From contig NZ_FNIM01000001.1 of NCBI RefSeq assembly GCF_900103885.1, positions 720,745-784,744 on the forward strand: DNA of 64,000 nt, written 5' to 3'. Source of the DNA: Actinomyces ruminicola. GTDB lineage: Bacteria; Actinomycetota; Actinomycetes; Actinomycetales; Actinomycetaceae. This document shows, in pieces, positions 1-7,733 of this stretch. A program made the translations under genes and the position numbers. The notes under the pieces are model-generated. The model made no database searches and was not told the DNA's origin. It saw nothing but the letters and a program-made list of their open reading frames with translations. The stretch's first letter is position 1; every line of letters begins with the position of its first letter.

Positions 1-666
1 CTCCTCGTCAATTTCCCTTCCGTGGTTTCCGATCCGCCCAAAGCCGTTTTTGTTCAACTGGTCTTGAATTGCATCTTCATTCGCTTCATCAAAGTCCTCA
101 CAAGACCGTTCGTCATCACCACCGCAGTTCCACGTCTTTTCTTCGGTCTGGCTTAAGCCAATGGCGCCGCTCGCTTCAAGTTCCGCACCGAAGGGGTTTG
201 GATCTTTGTTCTCGCTGCCCTTGTCTCCCTTGTCCGTCTTGACAGAGTATTCGACGTCAATTCCTTGCGAGGTTCGCACCGCCCTCGTCCCAGATCCGTC
301 GTAATTCTCGGTTTGGGTTGCCGTTACGCCATCTGTGCCAGAGACAGTCAGGTCCCCCGGACCTACCTTCCCTCCTACGCCGGCACTGGTGGATTGAGAT
401 CTCTCATTGGACGTTTTAGAGACTTCTGACGGATCAACTTCGTACTGGTTATTAGTCGCTGTTGCGGGTTCACATGCGTATCCTTCTCCGCCGGTGATCT
501 TATCGATAGCGGAGCCGACCTCGCATGCGATCCTGTCTCCAATTGGAGTCGCAGCCACAATGAGCGCCAGTACCAGGATCGCGGCGGCGATGATGACACC
601 GGCGTACTCGGCAGCGGTCGCCCCTACTTCTGCGCTCTGCCTGATCCTTTGACGCAATGCGGTCAT
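1..666 (-). CDS. Long Flp-type pilin-like protein (3' end outside window)
   Basis: The frame is open from ATG at 666 to the window edge, giving 222 residues with no stop. Residues 1-15 form a basic leader ending in Gly, followed by ATAAEY and a hydrophobic stretch of about 22 residues. This is the class III (type IVb) prepilin signal, with the cleavage Gly and Glu at +5, as in Flp and TadE proteins. Unlike Flp (about 50-70 aa), a polar, acidic region of more than 170 residues follows, with several Cys. Similar long proteins with pilin-like N-termini occur in other actinobacteria, mostly without known function. It is the last visible gene of a minus-strand cluster of lipoproteins. Its GC content and codon choice look lower-GC than the tad operon. 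Function unknown; a pilus-tip, adhesin or secreted effector role would be speculation. Confidence 0.75.
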   Translation of the reverse strand, partial: MTALRQRIRQSAEVGATAAEYAGVIIAAAILVLALIVAATPIGDRIACEVGSAIDKITGGEGYACEPATATNNQYEVDPSEVSKTSNERSQSTSAGVGGKVGPGDLTVSGTDGVTATQTENYDGSGTRAVRTSQGIDVEYSVKTDKGDKGSENKDPNPFGAELEASGAIGLSQTEEKTWNCGGDDERSCEDFDEANEDAIQDQLNKNGFGRIGNHGREIDEE

Positions 667-732
667 GGTGCTTCCTCACATGGGTATTCCATACAACTAG
701 CGGGTAGCCTACGTTTGGCTATTGCTTCGCAC

Positions 733-774
733 CTAGGGGCGAACGCCCCAAACCTCGCCCCCTGGCTACCCCTG
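733..774 (-). promoter_or_regulatory. Conserved palindrome-containing motif before the pilin-like gene
   Basis: GGGGCG-AA-CGCCCC (736-749) is followed by AAACCT and CGCCCC and ends in CCCCTG. Nearly the same 41-nt arrangement occurs upstream of flp at 7037-7078. It overlaps the stop of the preceding lipoprotein gene and lies 68 bp before the ATG at 666. It is probably a promoter-associated binding site for a regulator shared with flp; the regulator is inferred. Confidence 0.5.
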
Positions 775-1479
775 TGAGCTCTCAGCGCTGTCCATCGCCG
801 TTGCGCTGCACAGCGCCGCGTAGGCATACGTCTTCTCGAGCGTGTTCCTTGGCCCGTACGCCACCACCGTGTACGCCCGGCCGCCCTCCGCAACGCAGAG
901 CAGCGCGAGGGCATCCACCGGCGTCTCCTGCGACCAGCCCGGCGGCACGGTGCGCTGGCTCCAGGTCAGCTGCACGCATTGGGCGAAGCCCTCCCACTCG
1001 AGCTTTCGGGGCTCGGAGGGGGTGATGAGCGCAGCTATCAGGCGCTGCCGCTCGGCATTCGCCGCGATCATGGCGGCTGACTGCTCGTCCGCGGCGTATG
1101 AGTTCGGCCCCTCGACGACCAGGTATCCCCAGTCGTCACCGTCGGCCCATACGTAGGTGACCTGAGTTCGGCCTTCTCCGACTCGCTCGGGAGTCAGTGC
1201 CTGCACGTCCCCGGGCAGCGTCAGCTGTATGCCGGTCACGGGCTGAACCGCCTGACCGGTGACCGCTAGGGGAGCTGCCTTGACATCCGGCGCGTCTGCG
1301 GAGCCTGCGTCGCTGTCCCGCGTGGTTCGGCCTTCCGCCCCGCCTGCGTCTTCTGACGGCTCATTGGGCGAGCAGGCGGCGAGCATTCCCGCCGCCGCGA
1401 CGGCGGAGGAGCCGGCAATGAGCCCCAGCAGACGGCGGCGCGGCGTGCCTACGGCTATTGGTCGGGGGCTGTAAGCCAT
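766..1479 (-). CDS. Predicted lipoprotein, tad-associated, unknown function
   Basis: A 237-residue protein. The N-terminus has an RRR cluster, a hydrophobic segment and the lipobox LAAC with Cys36, so it should be an exported, lipid-anchored protein, possibly via Tat. The mature part starts with a low-complexity Ser/Asp/Gly stretch, then a folded domain containing W-rich and Cys-containing segments. The ATG at 1479 is chosen because GGAGCGGAG sits just upstream; a longer open frame reaching 1575 has no supporting signal. Its start overlaps the end of the upstream lipoprotein gene by 25 nt, implying co-transcription with the lipoprotein and OmpA genes. No family recognised. Confidence 0.75.
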   Translation of the reverse strand: MAYSPRPIAVGTPRRRLLGLIAGSSAVAAAGMLAACSPNEPSEDAGGAEGRTTRDSDAGSADAPDVKAAPLAVTGQAVQPVTGIQLTLPGDVQALTPERVGEGRTQVTYVWADGDDWGYLVVEGPNSYAADEQSAAMIAANAERQRLIAALITPSEPRKLEWEGFAQCVQLTWSQRTVPPGWSQETPVDALALLCVAEGGRAYTVVAYGPRNTLEKTYAYAALCSATAMDSAESSQG

Positions 1480-2474
1480 ATGCTCCGCTCCATCCTTGAG
1501 ACAATGCCCTGGTCGGCGGGTCCGGAGAAGGACAGTTGAATTGCGCTGACGGTTCCCGCGATGCCCAGCACCCACAGAGCTCCCTGCGCGGCTCTGCCGT
1601 TCCCATAGGCGAAGTAGACCCGAATGCCGGAAGCGTTCTCCTGTCCGTCGAGCTCCAGCTCCACGGGCTCCGACAGCCGTACGTACCGGGACAGGGCGCC
1701 GGCGACGGCGTCGGACTCGATTTGGGCGAGCGCGTCCACCACACCTGGTTCCCCGGTGTCGGGCGCGAGCAGTACCCTCGCCCGCGCGGCGCCGTCCATG
1801 TCTGCGTCTGCCCAGCTGTCGGTCCAGCGTTCGGACTTCGTGGGAGCGCCGGTGACCGCCCAGGTGCCCGGCACGGCGAAGCTGGTGGTACCCCGCCCGA
1901 CCCTGGTCCAGCCGGAATCGACGGCAGGCAGGTCAGAGGACTGCAATGAGAGCTCCGCGTCTACGACGTCGCGATAGCTCTCATCGAGATTCTCCGCCAT
2001 CAGGACGACGGCGATCGCCGACTTCTCATTCGTCAGCAGCCAGATTCGCCCGCTGGTCGCACCGGTGAACGTGGTGGTGAAGTCCTCGTACAGGAGCTGC
2101 CCGCCGGAGCGCTCGGCCGCCGCCTGCTGGCTGGTCACCCGGAATCCGGGCAGGCTGCTGCGCAAGGCGTCCTCGGTCTCGGCCAGCATGCCCTGGAGGT
2201 CGAGCCCTGCGGAGGGGCTGCCGACAGCAAGTACATGTGAGGGCGAAGCCGCCTCCTGCCACATGTCGGAGAACAGGCCGATGCCCCCGGGGGCCGCCAT
2301 GTGCTGCCAGTCGCTGCGCACCGGTACATAGGCCCCTGAGACAACGGCGCGATCCCAGCCCGCAGGCATGACCGAGGAACCGGAGCAGGCGGTCATGCCA
2401 ATCAGCGGTACGACACCGAATAGCCCGACGGCGCGGCGACGGCTGATCCCTGCGCGATGCGGGCTGCCGCTCAT
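1455..2474 (-). CDS. Predicted lipoprotein with twin-arginine-like signal, unknown function
   Basis: A 339-residue protein. Residues 11-30 read SRRRAVGLFG, a hydrophobic core, then the lipobox GMTAC (Cys30), giving a likely Tat-type lipoprotein. Two regions look alike in pattern: a first half of about 150 residues and a second half beginning near a 'FAVPGTWAVTG' segment. That pattern is reminiscent of Mog1/PsbP-like domains found in actinobacterial lipoproteins such as LpqN; this is a guess from pattern only. The start overlaps the end of the upstream lipoprotein gene by 4 nt (ATGA), so translation is probably coupled. It belongs to the OmpA-TadG-lipoprotein operon of the tad region. Confidence 0.78.
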   Translation of the reverse strand: MSGSPHRAGISRRRAVGLFGVVPLIGMTACSGSSVMPAGWDRAVVSGAYVPVRSDWQHMAAPGGIGLFSDMWQEAASPSHVLAVGSPSAGLDLQGMLAETEDALRSSLPGFRVTSQQAAAERSGGQLLYEDFTTTFTGATSGRIWLLTNEKSAIAVVLMAENLDESYRDVVDAELSLQSSDLPAVDSGWTRVGRGTTSFAVPGTWAVTGAPTKSERWTDSWADADMDGAARARVLLAPDTGEPGVVDALAQIESDAVAGALSRYVRLSEPVELELDGQENASGIRVYFAYGNGRAAQGALWVLGIAGTVSAIQLSFSGPADQGIVSRMERSIWLTAPDQ

Positions 2475-3166
2475 GTTCCGCCTCCCGTCAGTGAGGCCTC
2501 GATCGCCGTGCGGATCGAGTCGTCGTCGTCCAGCAGCACGACGACGACGTAGCCCTCCTCGGCAGGCACGATCCAGGCGGTTCCACTCGTATGGACCTCG
2601 CCTCGCTCATAAGCGAAGGCAATCCGCGCGACCGTCTCCGCCATAGGAGCTGGCGCAGCGGAAGACGACGGTGTCGGCTCGGCTGCGTCATCCGGCACAG
2701 CAGCCGTCTCCTGCGTGCTCGTCGGCGTCGGTACCTGTGGGGCGTCGGAGTGGGCGGGCGTGGGGAAGCTGAAGGCACCGGTCAGGCGATAGCCGGTGAT
2801 GCTGGACGACAGCAGTGCCGACGCCGCCTGGTATGCCTGCTCGCCGCTGGCGGTGCGCAGCACGTCGCTGATGGCCAGCACCGGCGCGGCGTCTCCGTCG
2901 GGGTCGGTCATGTGGAGCGACCAGGGATCGTCGTCCGTGCCGTTGCCCGCCGTCGCCACCGTATGCGGGTGGGATACCCACGTGCTGGGAACTTGCAGGG
3001 TGATGCCGTTCGCGTCAGCGGTCTTGGTCTGCACCGTCGCGGCCGGGATGGGAGTCGTGGCCGGCAGCGCGGATCCGCCCGCGGAGCATGCGCCCAGAGC
3101 CGCCAGCAGCGCCCCGAGGCAGGCGAGCCGCGCCAAGCGCCGTTGCCTTGCAGCACACGCCTTCAT
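2471..3166 (-). CDS. Predicted lipoprotein, unknown function
   Basis: A 231-residue protein with a basic N-terminus, hydrophobic core and lipobox LGAC (Cys27). The mature domain contains 'GITLQVPSTW', a PsbP/Mog1-like start, a Pro/Thr/Ser-rich insert in the middle, and a C-terminal acidic stretch (LLDDDDS). It overlaps its upstream neighbour (3163-4299) and its downstream neighbour (1455-2474) by 4 nt each, so all three are almost certainly one transcript. It may be distantly related to the next lipoprotein in the operon. Role unknown; probably a cell-envelope component expressed with the TadG-like and OmpA proteins. Confidence 0.78.
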   Translation of the reverse strand: MKACAARQRRLARLACLGALLAALGACSAGGSALPATTPIPAATVQTKTADANGITLQVPSTWVSHPHTVATAGNGTDDDPWSLHMTDPDGDAAPVLAISDVLRTASGEQAYQAASALLSSSITGYRLTGAFSFPTPAHSDAPQVPTPTSTQETAAVPDDAAEPTPSSSAAPAPMAETVARIAFAYERGEVHTSGTAWIVPAEEGYVVVVLLDDDDSIRTAIEASLTGGGT

Positions 3167-4299
3167 TTGTCCTCCTCGGCTTTGAGCTCGCGGCGGCCGA
3201 GTGCGTCGGGCTCGCCGAGAGTCTCGGTGCTGGTGACCGCCAGGCCGGCGCCGACGTGCTCAGGATCGTCGCGGAGCACCTGAGGGGTGATTCCCGGGAA
3301 TCCGTCGCCGGTGGAGAGGGTTTCGCGCGTGACCTGGCCGGTTGCGTGGACTAGGCGGAGCAGGACGTCGTCGTCTGGGCCGACGGCGGCGGTGGGTTCC
3401 CACAGATCGTCTGACAGTGCCGGGCCGTCCACGGTGAATGCGGATACCCACTGGTCCAGCGCCTCCCGACTGGAGTCGGTGACCGGAATACGTATTGTGG
3501 TCCATATCACCTGGTTGTCGGCCCCCGTGGTCGCGCCGATTATCTTCACGGAGTGGAGCAGGCCGCCCCGCAGGCGCTCGACGCTTACCAGGGCAACGGT
3601 CTCCGGGGACGCCTGCCACGCCCACGTCTCGGTTGTGGCGCCGTCGCGCAGGCGTTGAGAGTGGCGGTACAGGATTGCCGAGCTGCCGGAACCGCCTTGC
3701 CGCAGGGGGCTGTTGGCCAGCGTCAGGTCGAGCGTGCTGGTCTCGGACTCGATCCCGACGAAGGGGTCGAGCCCGAGCAGTGAGAGCCGATCGGCTCCCT
3801 GCGTGTGCTCTGCCGTGGAGTCGCTCTGAAGCCCCTCCCAGGTGTCGCAGGGCCCGGTGACGGAAGTGCCGCAGGCCATATCCTCCAGCGGGATGAGCAC
3901 CGTAGTGTCCGTCAACCCGGCCTGCTCTACACCGGTGAGCGGCGTCCACAACTGCTCGAGCGACGCCGCCGAGCCGGCCGTGAGCGCGGGTGCCTTTCCC
4001 ACTGCGGTCTTGTGGCGGCCGGGAGGTACCGCATCGAGTCCTGCCCCCGTGGCAACGGCGCGTTCGTCGGACGCGGCGGGCAGTGCGCCGGTGCCGAAGT
4101 AGGTGGGGCTGGCGCCGCCGGATGGGGTGGTTGTGCACGAGTCCGGGTCAAGAGCGCAGAGTCCACGCCGGAAGGTTCCGGTCAGGGCGAGCACGGCGAC
4201 GAGCGCGATCATGACAATGACCGCGATCATGCCCCGGTACCCGCGCAGGCCTCGCTCCGCGCGGTGGCGCCGGGGACGCCTTGGGAGAAGGCGCTTCAT
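3163..4299 (-). CDS. Single-pass membrane protein, tad-associated, unknown function
   Basis: A 378-residue protein. The first 20 residues are strongly basic (MKRLLPRRPRRHR), followed by one membrane segment at about residues 24-42 and a long extracellular domain with four Cys near positions 47-55 and 140-155. The orientation is therefore N-in, C-out. It starts 5 nt after the stop of the TadG-like gene and overlaps the downstream lipoprotein by 4 nt. No known domain recognised. Position and topology suggest a membrane-anchored partner of the neighbouring lipoproteins. Confidence 0.75.
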   Translation of the reverse strand: MKRLLPRRPRRHRAERGLRGYRGMIAVIVMIALVAVLALTGTFRRGLCALDPDSCTTTPSGGASPTYFGTGALPAASDERAVATGAGLDAVPPGRHKTAVGKAPALTAGSAASLEQLWTPLTGVEQAGLTDTTVLIPLEDMACGTSVTGPCDTWEGLQSDSTAEHTQGADRLSLLGLDPFVGIESETSTLDLTLANSPLRQGGSGSSAILYRHSQRLRDGATTETWAWQASPETVALVSVERLRGGLLHSVKIIGATTGADNQVIWTTIRIPVTDSSREALDQWVSAFTVDGPALSDDLWEPTAAVGPDDDVLLRLVHATGQVTRETLSTGDGFPGITPQVLRDDPEHVGAGLAVTSTETLGEPDALGRRELKAEEDK

Positions 4300-4304
4300 C
4301 TGGA

Positions 4305-5048
4305 TCAGACGAGTCTGGTTTTGACTGTGGCCGAGTCGGGCAGCCCGTCCGTGAGATCGAACGACTCCTCCTCGGCGTCCTCTTCACCTTCGGAGCCGGT
4401 GCCCTCCTCCTTCTGAGTGGATGTGTCCTGTCCGAAGCCGACCCCCGGGGCCGTGTAGCACGAGCCGTTCACCGATACGCCGAGCAGGCCCCGGGACACG
4501 CACACGCCTTGCTCAAAGGTCATCTTGGCCGTGGCCGTGGACGTCGATTGCAGGCCCGTTTCGGCGATCTCGTCGTCCATCCGCACGGAGACCTGGAATC
4601 GCAGTCCCGAGAGCTGGCTGTAGGACGTCAGCGTCGCGTCGTTACTGCTCGCGTACCGCGTGGCCTGTGTGGAGGCGCCCGAGCAGTACGAGAAGACCGG
4701 CTTGCCGAAGTAGCTCCAGAACGTCTCGGCGTCTGTGGCCTCCAGGGCGTCCTCATACACATCCTCGAGCCGGTCAGCACAGTAGCCGGCCGCCGCCAGC
4801 GCCGCCGCGTCGGACGCCGTGTTGGCGTTCCGGCGATCCGCAATCGCGTCACCCAATGGAATGATGATGATCATTCCGACCGTCAGCAGCGCAACGAGCA
4901 CACTGACCAGGAAGATATTGACCGCTCCGCGCTCTCCATCACGAAGCCGACTGTCTAAGCGCCGTAGCCGACGAGAACCGATACTGTGGACAGCGAACAC
5001 GGAATATACATCCTTCATATAGAGAACAAACCAGAGATTACACTTCAC
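4305..5048 (-). CDS. TadG-like (TadE/TadG family) pilus-assembly protein
   Basis: The segment 'ERGAVNIFLVSVLVALLTVG' followed by 'DRRNANTASDAAALAAAG' is typical of the N-terminal Tad domain of TadG-like proteins: one membrane helix followed by an Ala-rich DAAALAAA helix. The usual Glu at +5 after the processing Gly is replaced by Phe, so prepilin-type cleavage is uncertain. The C-terminal 60 residues are Glu/Ser-rich. Length from the first ATG is 247 aa, and the true start may be one of the later in-frame codons because the first 30 residues are unusual. The start overlaps the OmpA-family gene by 11 nt. Expected at the membrane with the pilus machinery. Confidence 0.72.
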   Translation of the reverse strand: MKCNLWFVLYMKDVYSVFAVHSIGSRRLRRLDSRLRDGERGAVNIFLVSVLVALLTVGMIIIIPLGDAIADRRNANTASDAAALAAAGYCADRLEDVYEDALEATDAETFWSYFGKPVFSYCSGASTQATRYASSNDATLTSYSQLSGLRFQVSVRMDDEIAETGLQSTSTATAKMTFEQGVCVSRGLLGVSVNGSCYTAPGVGFGQDTSTQKEEGTGSEGEEDAEEESFDLTDGLPDSATVKTRLV

Positions 5049-6594
5049 TTACGGGGATGTCGGTAAGGCGTACCGCCAGGTGCTGCCCAAACGTGTCATC
5101 CTCACCGATCATGTCCATGGTTACCGTATCCTCACCGGTATCCGGCCACACCACCGGAACGCTACGAACATCATTCGCCGTCAAGTTATCATGGAGCAGG
5201 CCCCCCAATACCCTGTGCTCTTCGTTGGAGTCCGTGAAGTCAACAACCAAGTACCGAGACTTCCCCTTCAAAAGCGTGCAGCCCGTGGCCGCATAAGACG
5301 ACCACATCCTATCAAAAAGCAAATCATCAGGGATCTGCAGCAAGAACAACGGAACGCGCACCTCTTGATCAGAGGAGATCTTAACCGTACCGATCAGGTA
5401 TCCCTCATACCTGGTGACGCTGTCAAGGGAGATACGGGCCAAGACCCCGTCGATCTCGATCTCCACACCGTCCGGCCCACGCCCAACCGGCCCCTTGGGC
5501 TCGGGCATATCACCCGACCCACCAGCCGAGCCCGCGTCCGGCGTCGTGGGGCTGGCTTCACTGGGATCCGTGGGGGTCAACACGATCTCCACCCGCCGGT
5601 TCAGCTGCCGGTTCTCATCGGAGTCATTCGCCACCCGCGGCTCAGACTCGCCCTTCCCCGACACGGTCGTCTCCCAACCCGACAGCGCAGTCAACTCACC
5701 CAGACGGTCGGACACCGCCTTGGCGCGACGCTCCGACAAACCCTGGTTATACGCGTCGTCAGCCACGTCATCTGTGTGACCAGTAATCGCCAACTCGCCA
5801 CCCGAGGAGTAAAGCTCGAGCTGCTCCACCACCAATCCCAACATCTCATCGGCCTTACCGGACAGCTCCGCCGAATCCGTCGCAAACAACACATCCCCCG
5901 ACACGTTCACCGTCGTGGACACATCATCCTTCTCCGTGTCAGACGAACGATCCGCTGCCACCACCAGCGAATTCAACTCAAACGGCCCAGAATGAATATC
6001 CTCATCGATCTTCGCATCAGCAATCGCCGCGGTCACATCAAAACCAGCAGAGGCTGCGTCCACCACTGGTACACCCAAAGCTACACCCACATTCGGCAAA
6101 AACATCTCGACCGACTCCGTACCATCCGGCAGCCCGCCAAACACCGCAAACAATTCCCGGGAAGACCCCCCGTCAAGTGGACTAGCAAGCCCATCGACGC
6201 GCGATTGAACATCAATATACGCCACTTTATCGCGAAGCGAAATCAACCTGGCGGCCGCCATCGTGAACATATCCACACCGGCACCCAACATTGTATTAAC
6301 AGGAATTCGCTCAGCAGAATCCGTAGACATGCTCAGCTTCACCACTGTATATCCGCCTTGCACCACCGCAGGCCCAACGCGCGTCGTCAATGCGGCACCC
6401 TTCCACACCGATTCCAACACCACCGGACCGGAACTCGTTGACGCTGACGCAGTCGTCGCCTCAATGGCCCCGCCAGAAGAACTGTCTGACGGAGTTTCCG
6501 TGCGTCCGCCGCCATCCGAGCAAGCAGCCAAAACCGCACCCGCCGGCATCAAAGCAACGCCTGACAAAAAAAGACGTCGAGTAAGTGTTTCCAT
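5038..6594 (-). CDS. OmpA-family lipoprotein
   Basis: A 518-residue protein. Residues 5-25 show RRLFLSG, a hydrophobic core and the lipobox LAAC (Cys25), consistent with a Tat-type lipoprotein. Residues about 229-342 form an OmpA-like peptidoglycan-binding domain: 'DVLFATDSAEL', 'GHTDDV' and 'NRRVEIVLTP' are visible. A variable N-terminal domain and a further C-terminal domain of about 160 residues flank it. A full-length paralogue lies at 16731-18320. Here codons end mostly in T or G, while the paralogue prefers C, so the two copies have different compositional histories. It starts the operon of TadG-like and lipoprotein genes and may anchor the assembly to peptidoglycan (inferred). Confidence 0.88.
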   Translation of the reverse strand: METLTRRLFLSGVALMPAGAVLAACSDGGGRTETPSDSSSGGAIEATTASASTSSGPVVLESVWKGAALTTRVGPAVVQGGYTVVKLSMSTDSAERIPVNTMLGAGVDMFTMAAARLISLRDKVAYIDVQSRVDGLASPLDGGSSRELFAVFGGLPDGTESVEMFLPNVGVALGVPVVDAASAGFDVTAAIADAKIDEDIHSGPFELNSLVVAADRSSDTEKDDVSTTVNVSGDVLFATDSAELSGKADEMLGLVVEQLELYSSGGELAITGHTDDVADDAYNQGLSERRAKAVSDRLGELTALSGWETTVSGKGESEPRVANDSDENRQLNRRVEIVLTPTDPSEASPTTPDAGSAGGSGDMPEPKGPVGRGPDGVEIEIDGVLARISLDSVTRYEGYLIGTVKISSDQEVRVPLFLLQIPDDLLFDRMWSSYAATGCTLLKGKSRYLVVDFTDSNEEHRVLGGLLHDNLTANDVRSVPVVWPDTGEDTVTMDMIGEDDTFGQHLAVRLTDIPVSEV

Positions 6595-6660
6595 GGTGTC
6601 ACATTACCACATGCGCTACAGGATGCAAGCGAAGTCACGTGCTATCCCATGAACGCGAGA

Positions 6661-6691
6661 TTGGGCGGCGCGCCTCATACGCGCCGCCCAA
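6661..6691 (-). terminator. Perfect 12-bp hairpin after flp
   Basis: TTGGGCGGCGCG (6661-6672) and its exact reverse complement (6680-6691) are separated by 7 nt. It sits 20 nt past the flp stop. There is no strong T tract on the minus strand, so it could be a partial terminator that raises flp transcript levels over the downstream OmpA operon. Confidence 0.6.
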
Positions 6692-6710
6692 TCATCAGGC
6701 GGTACACAGA

Positions 6711-6929
6711 CTAGTGACCAGGGTTCAAGACCTTGTCAATACGCTCCTCGACAGCACCCTGAAGGTCCACATTGTTGAACGCGGCGTAAACCAAGCCCAC
6801 TACCAGTGCGACAATCACGATCAGACCTGCGTACTCAACCGCGCCCTGCCCGTCCTCAGTCGCGCGGTTCTTGATGTCATCAAGCCACATGCGAGCACGG
6901 ACCTGAGCGGCAAGAACTGAGTTCGACAT
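6711..6929 (-). CDS. flp: Flp-type IVb pilin
   Basis: A 72-residue prepilin. A 28-residue hydrophilic leader ends in Gly, followed by QGAVEY (Glu at +5, Tyr at +6), then a hydrophobic helix of about 20 residues and a short polar tail. This is the signature of the major Tad pilin. It would be cleaved by a TadV-type prepilin peptidase (not in this window) and polymerised by the TadA/B/C machinery encoded just upstream. A consensus-like SD (GGAGGAAGC) precedes the ATG. It has its own 165-bp upstream region carrying a palindromic motif and is followed by a hairpin, as expected of a separately and highly expressed pilin gene. Confidence 0.93.
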   Translation of the reverse strand: MSNSVLAAQVRARMWLDDIKNRATEDGQGAVEYAGLIVIVALVVGLVYAAFNNVDLQGAVEERIDKVLNPGH

Positions 6930-7036
6930 GATGCTTCCTCCTGTTTATGAGTTCCGAGTCACTGACTCGGATGGTTGACTCCGGGGTTCGTTCCCGTTGA
7001 CGATTTCAACATTACGGATACTGACCGGCCCACGCG

Positions 7037-7078
7037 TAGGGGCGTACGCCCTAACCTGCGCCCCGACCTTCGCCCCTG
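7037..7078 (-). promoter_or_regulatory. Conserved palindrome-containing motif before flp
   Basis: GGGGCG-TA-CGCCC (7039-7051) is followed by TAACCTG and CGCCCC and ends in CCCCTG. It aligns closely with 733-774 and lies 108 bp before the flp ATG. The gap to the start differs between the two sites by 40 bp, about four helical turns. Candidate operator for the adjacent LuxR-type response regulator (inference). Confidence 0.5.
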
Positions 7079-7094
7079 CGCTCGCCCCCCCCGC

Positions 7095-7733
7095 TCACGA
7101 GCCTTCTGCCTCCTTCCACAGCAGGATCGCCTCCGCTCGGCTGTGGACGCCCAGCTTGACGTACGCGGAGTTGATGTAGTTCTTGACCGTGCGAGCAGAC
7201 AGGAACTGTTCCGCGGCGATGTCCTGGTTGCTCATGCCCCGCGCGGCCGCCTCCAGAACCTCGGCCTCACGCTCGGTCAGTCGCTCAGCCAACAGGTTAG
7301 CGCGCGGCTCGCTCTTGGTGGACACGGACGCGGCTTGGAGGCTGAGCTTGTCGCCAACACCTGGTCCGAGCACCATACCTCCGCCCCGGCATGCTGCGAT
7401 CGCACCGGCAACCTCTTCCACGCCCAGGCGCGCGTGTATGAGATAACCCTTGGCACCACTTTCCATTGCCGCGGCTATCGTCTCAGCGTCGTCAGCCGAG
7501 GTCATCATGATCACGCTGGCGTGCCCCGCAAGCGTGGGCAGAGCCTCCAGCCCGCCCATGCGCGGCATGCGCACATCGAGCAGCACGATATCGGGTTCGA
7601 AGCTACGCGCCACTTCGATCGCCTCCACGCCGTCCGCCGCCTCTTCCACTTCCTCGACGTCACGGACTTGCTCGAGCACGCGCCTGAGTCCCATGCGAAC
7701 TATCATGTTGTCATCAACCACTAGCACCTTCAT
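7095..7733 (-). CDS. NarL/LuxR-family response regulator
   Basis: A 212-residue protein. It has an N-terminal receiver domain with acidic pair Asp7/Asp8, phosphoacceptor Asp53 (LLDVRMP), Thr78 and Lys95. A C-terminal LuxR-type HTH follows (about residues 145-208), with 'LTEREAEVLEAAARG' and 'SARTVKNYI'. It is the cognate partner of the histidine kinase whose stop overlaps this start by 4 nt (ATGA). Both follow tadC without a gap, and flp follows downstream, so it probably controls pilus genes. The 41-bp motif shared by flp and the pilin-like gene is its most obvious candidate target. Confidence 0.9.
   Translation of the reverse strand: MKVLVVDDNMIVRMGLRRVLEQVRDVEEVEEAADGVEAIEVARSFEPDIVLLDVRMPRMGGLEALPTLAGHASVIMMTSADDAETIAAAMESGAKGYLIHARLGVEEVAGAIAACRGGGMVLGPGVGDKLSLQAASVSTKSEPRANLLAERLTEREAEVLEAAARGMSNQDIAAEQFLSARTVKNYINSAYVKLGVHSRAEAILLWKEAEGS

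Noticed and set aside
5080..6441. 453-codon plus-strand open frame opposite the OmpA-family lipoprotein gene
   Set aside because: His/Arg/Gln-rich translation with no SD or domain; caused by the codon pattern of the gene on the other strand.
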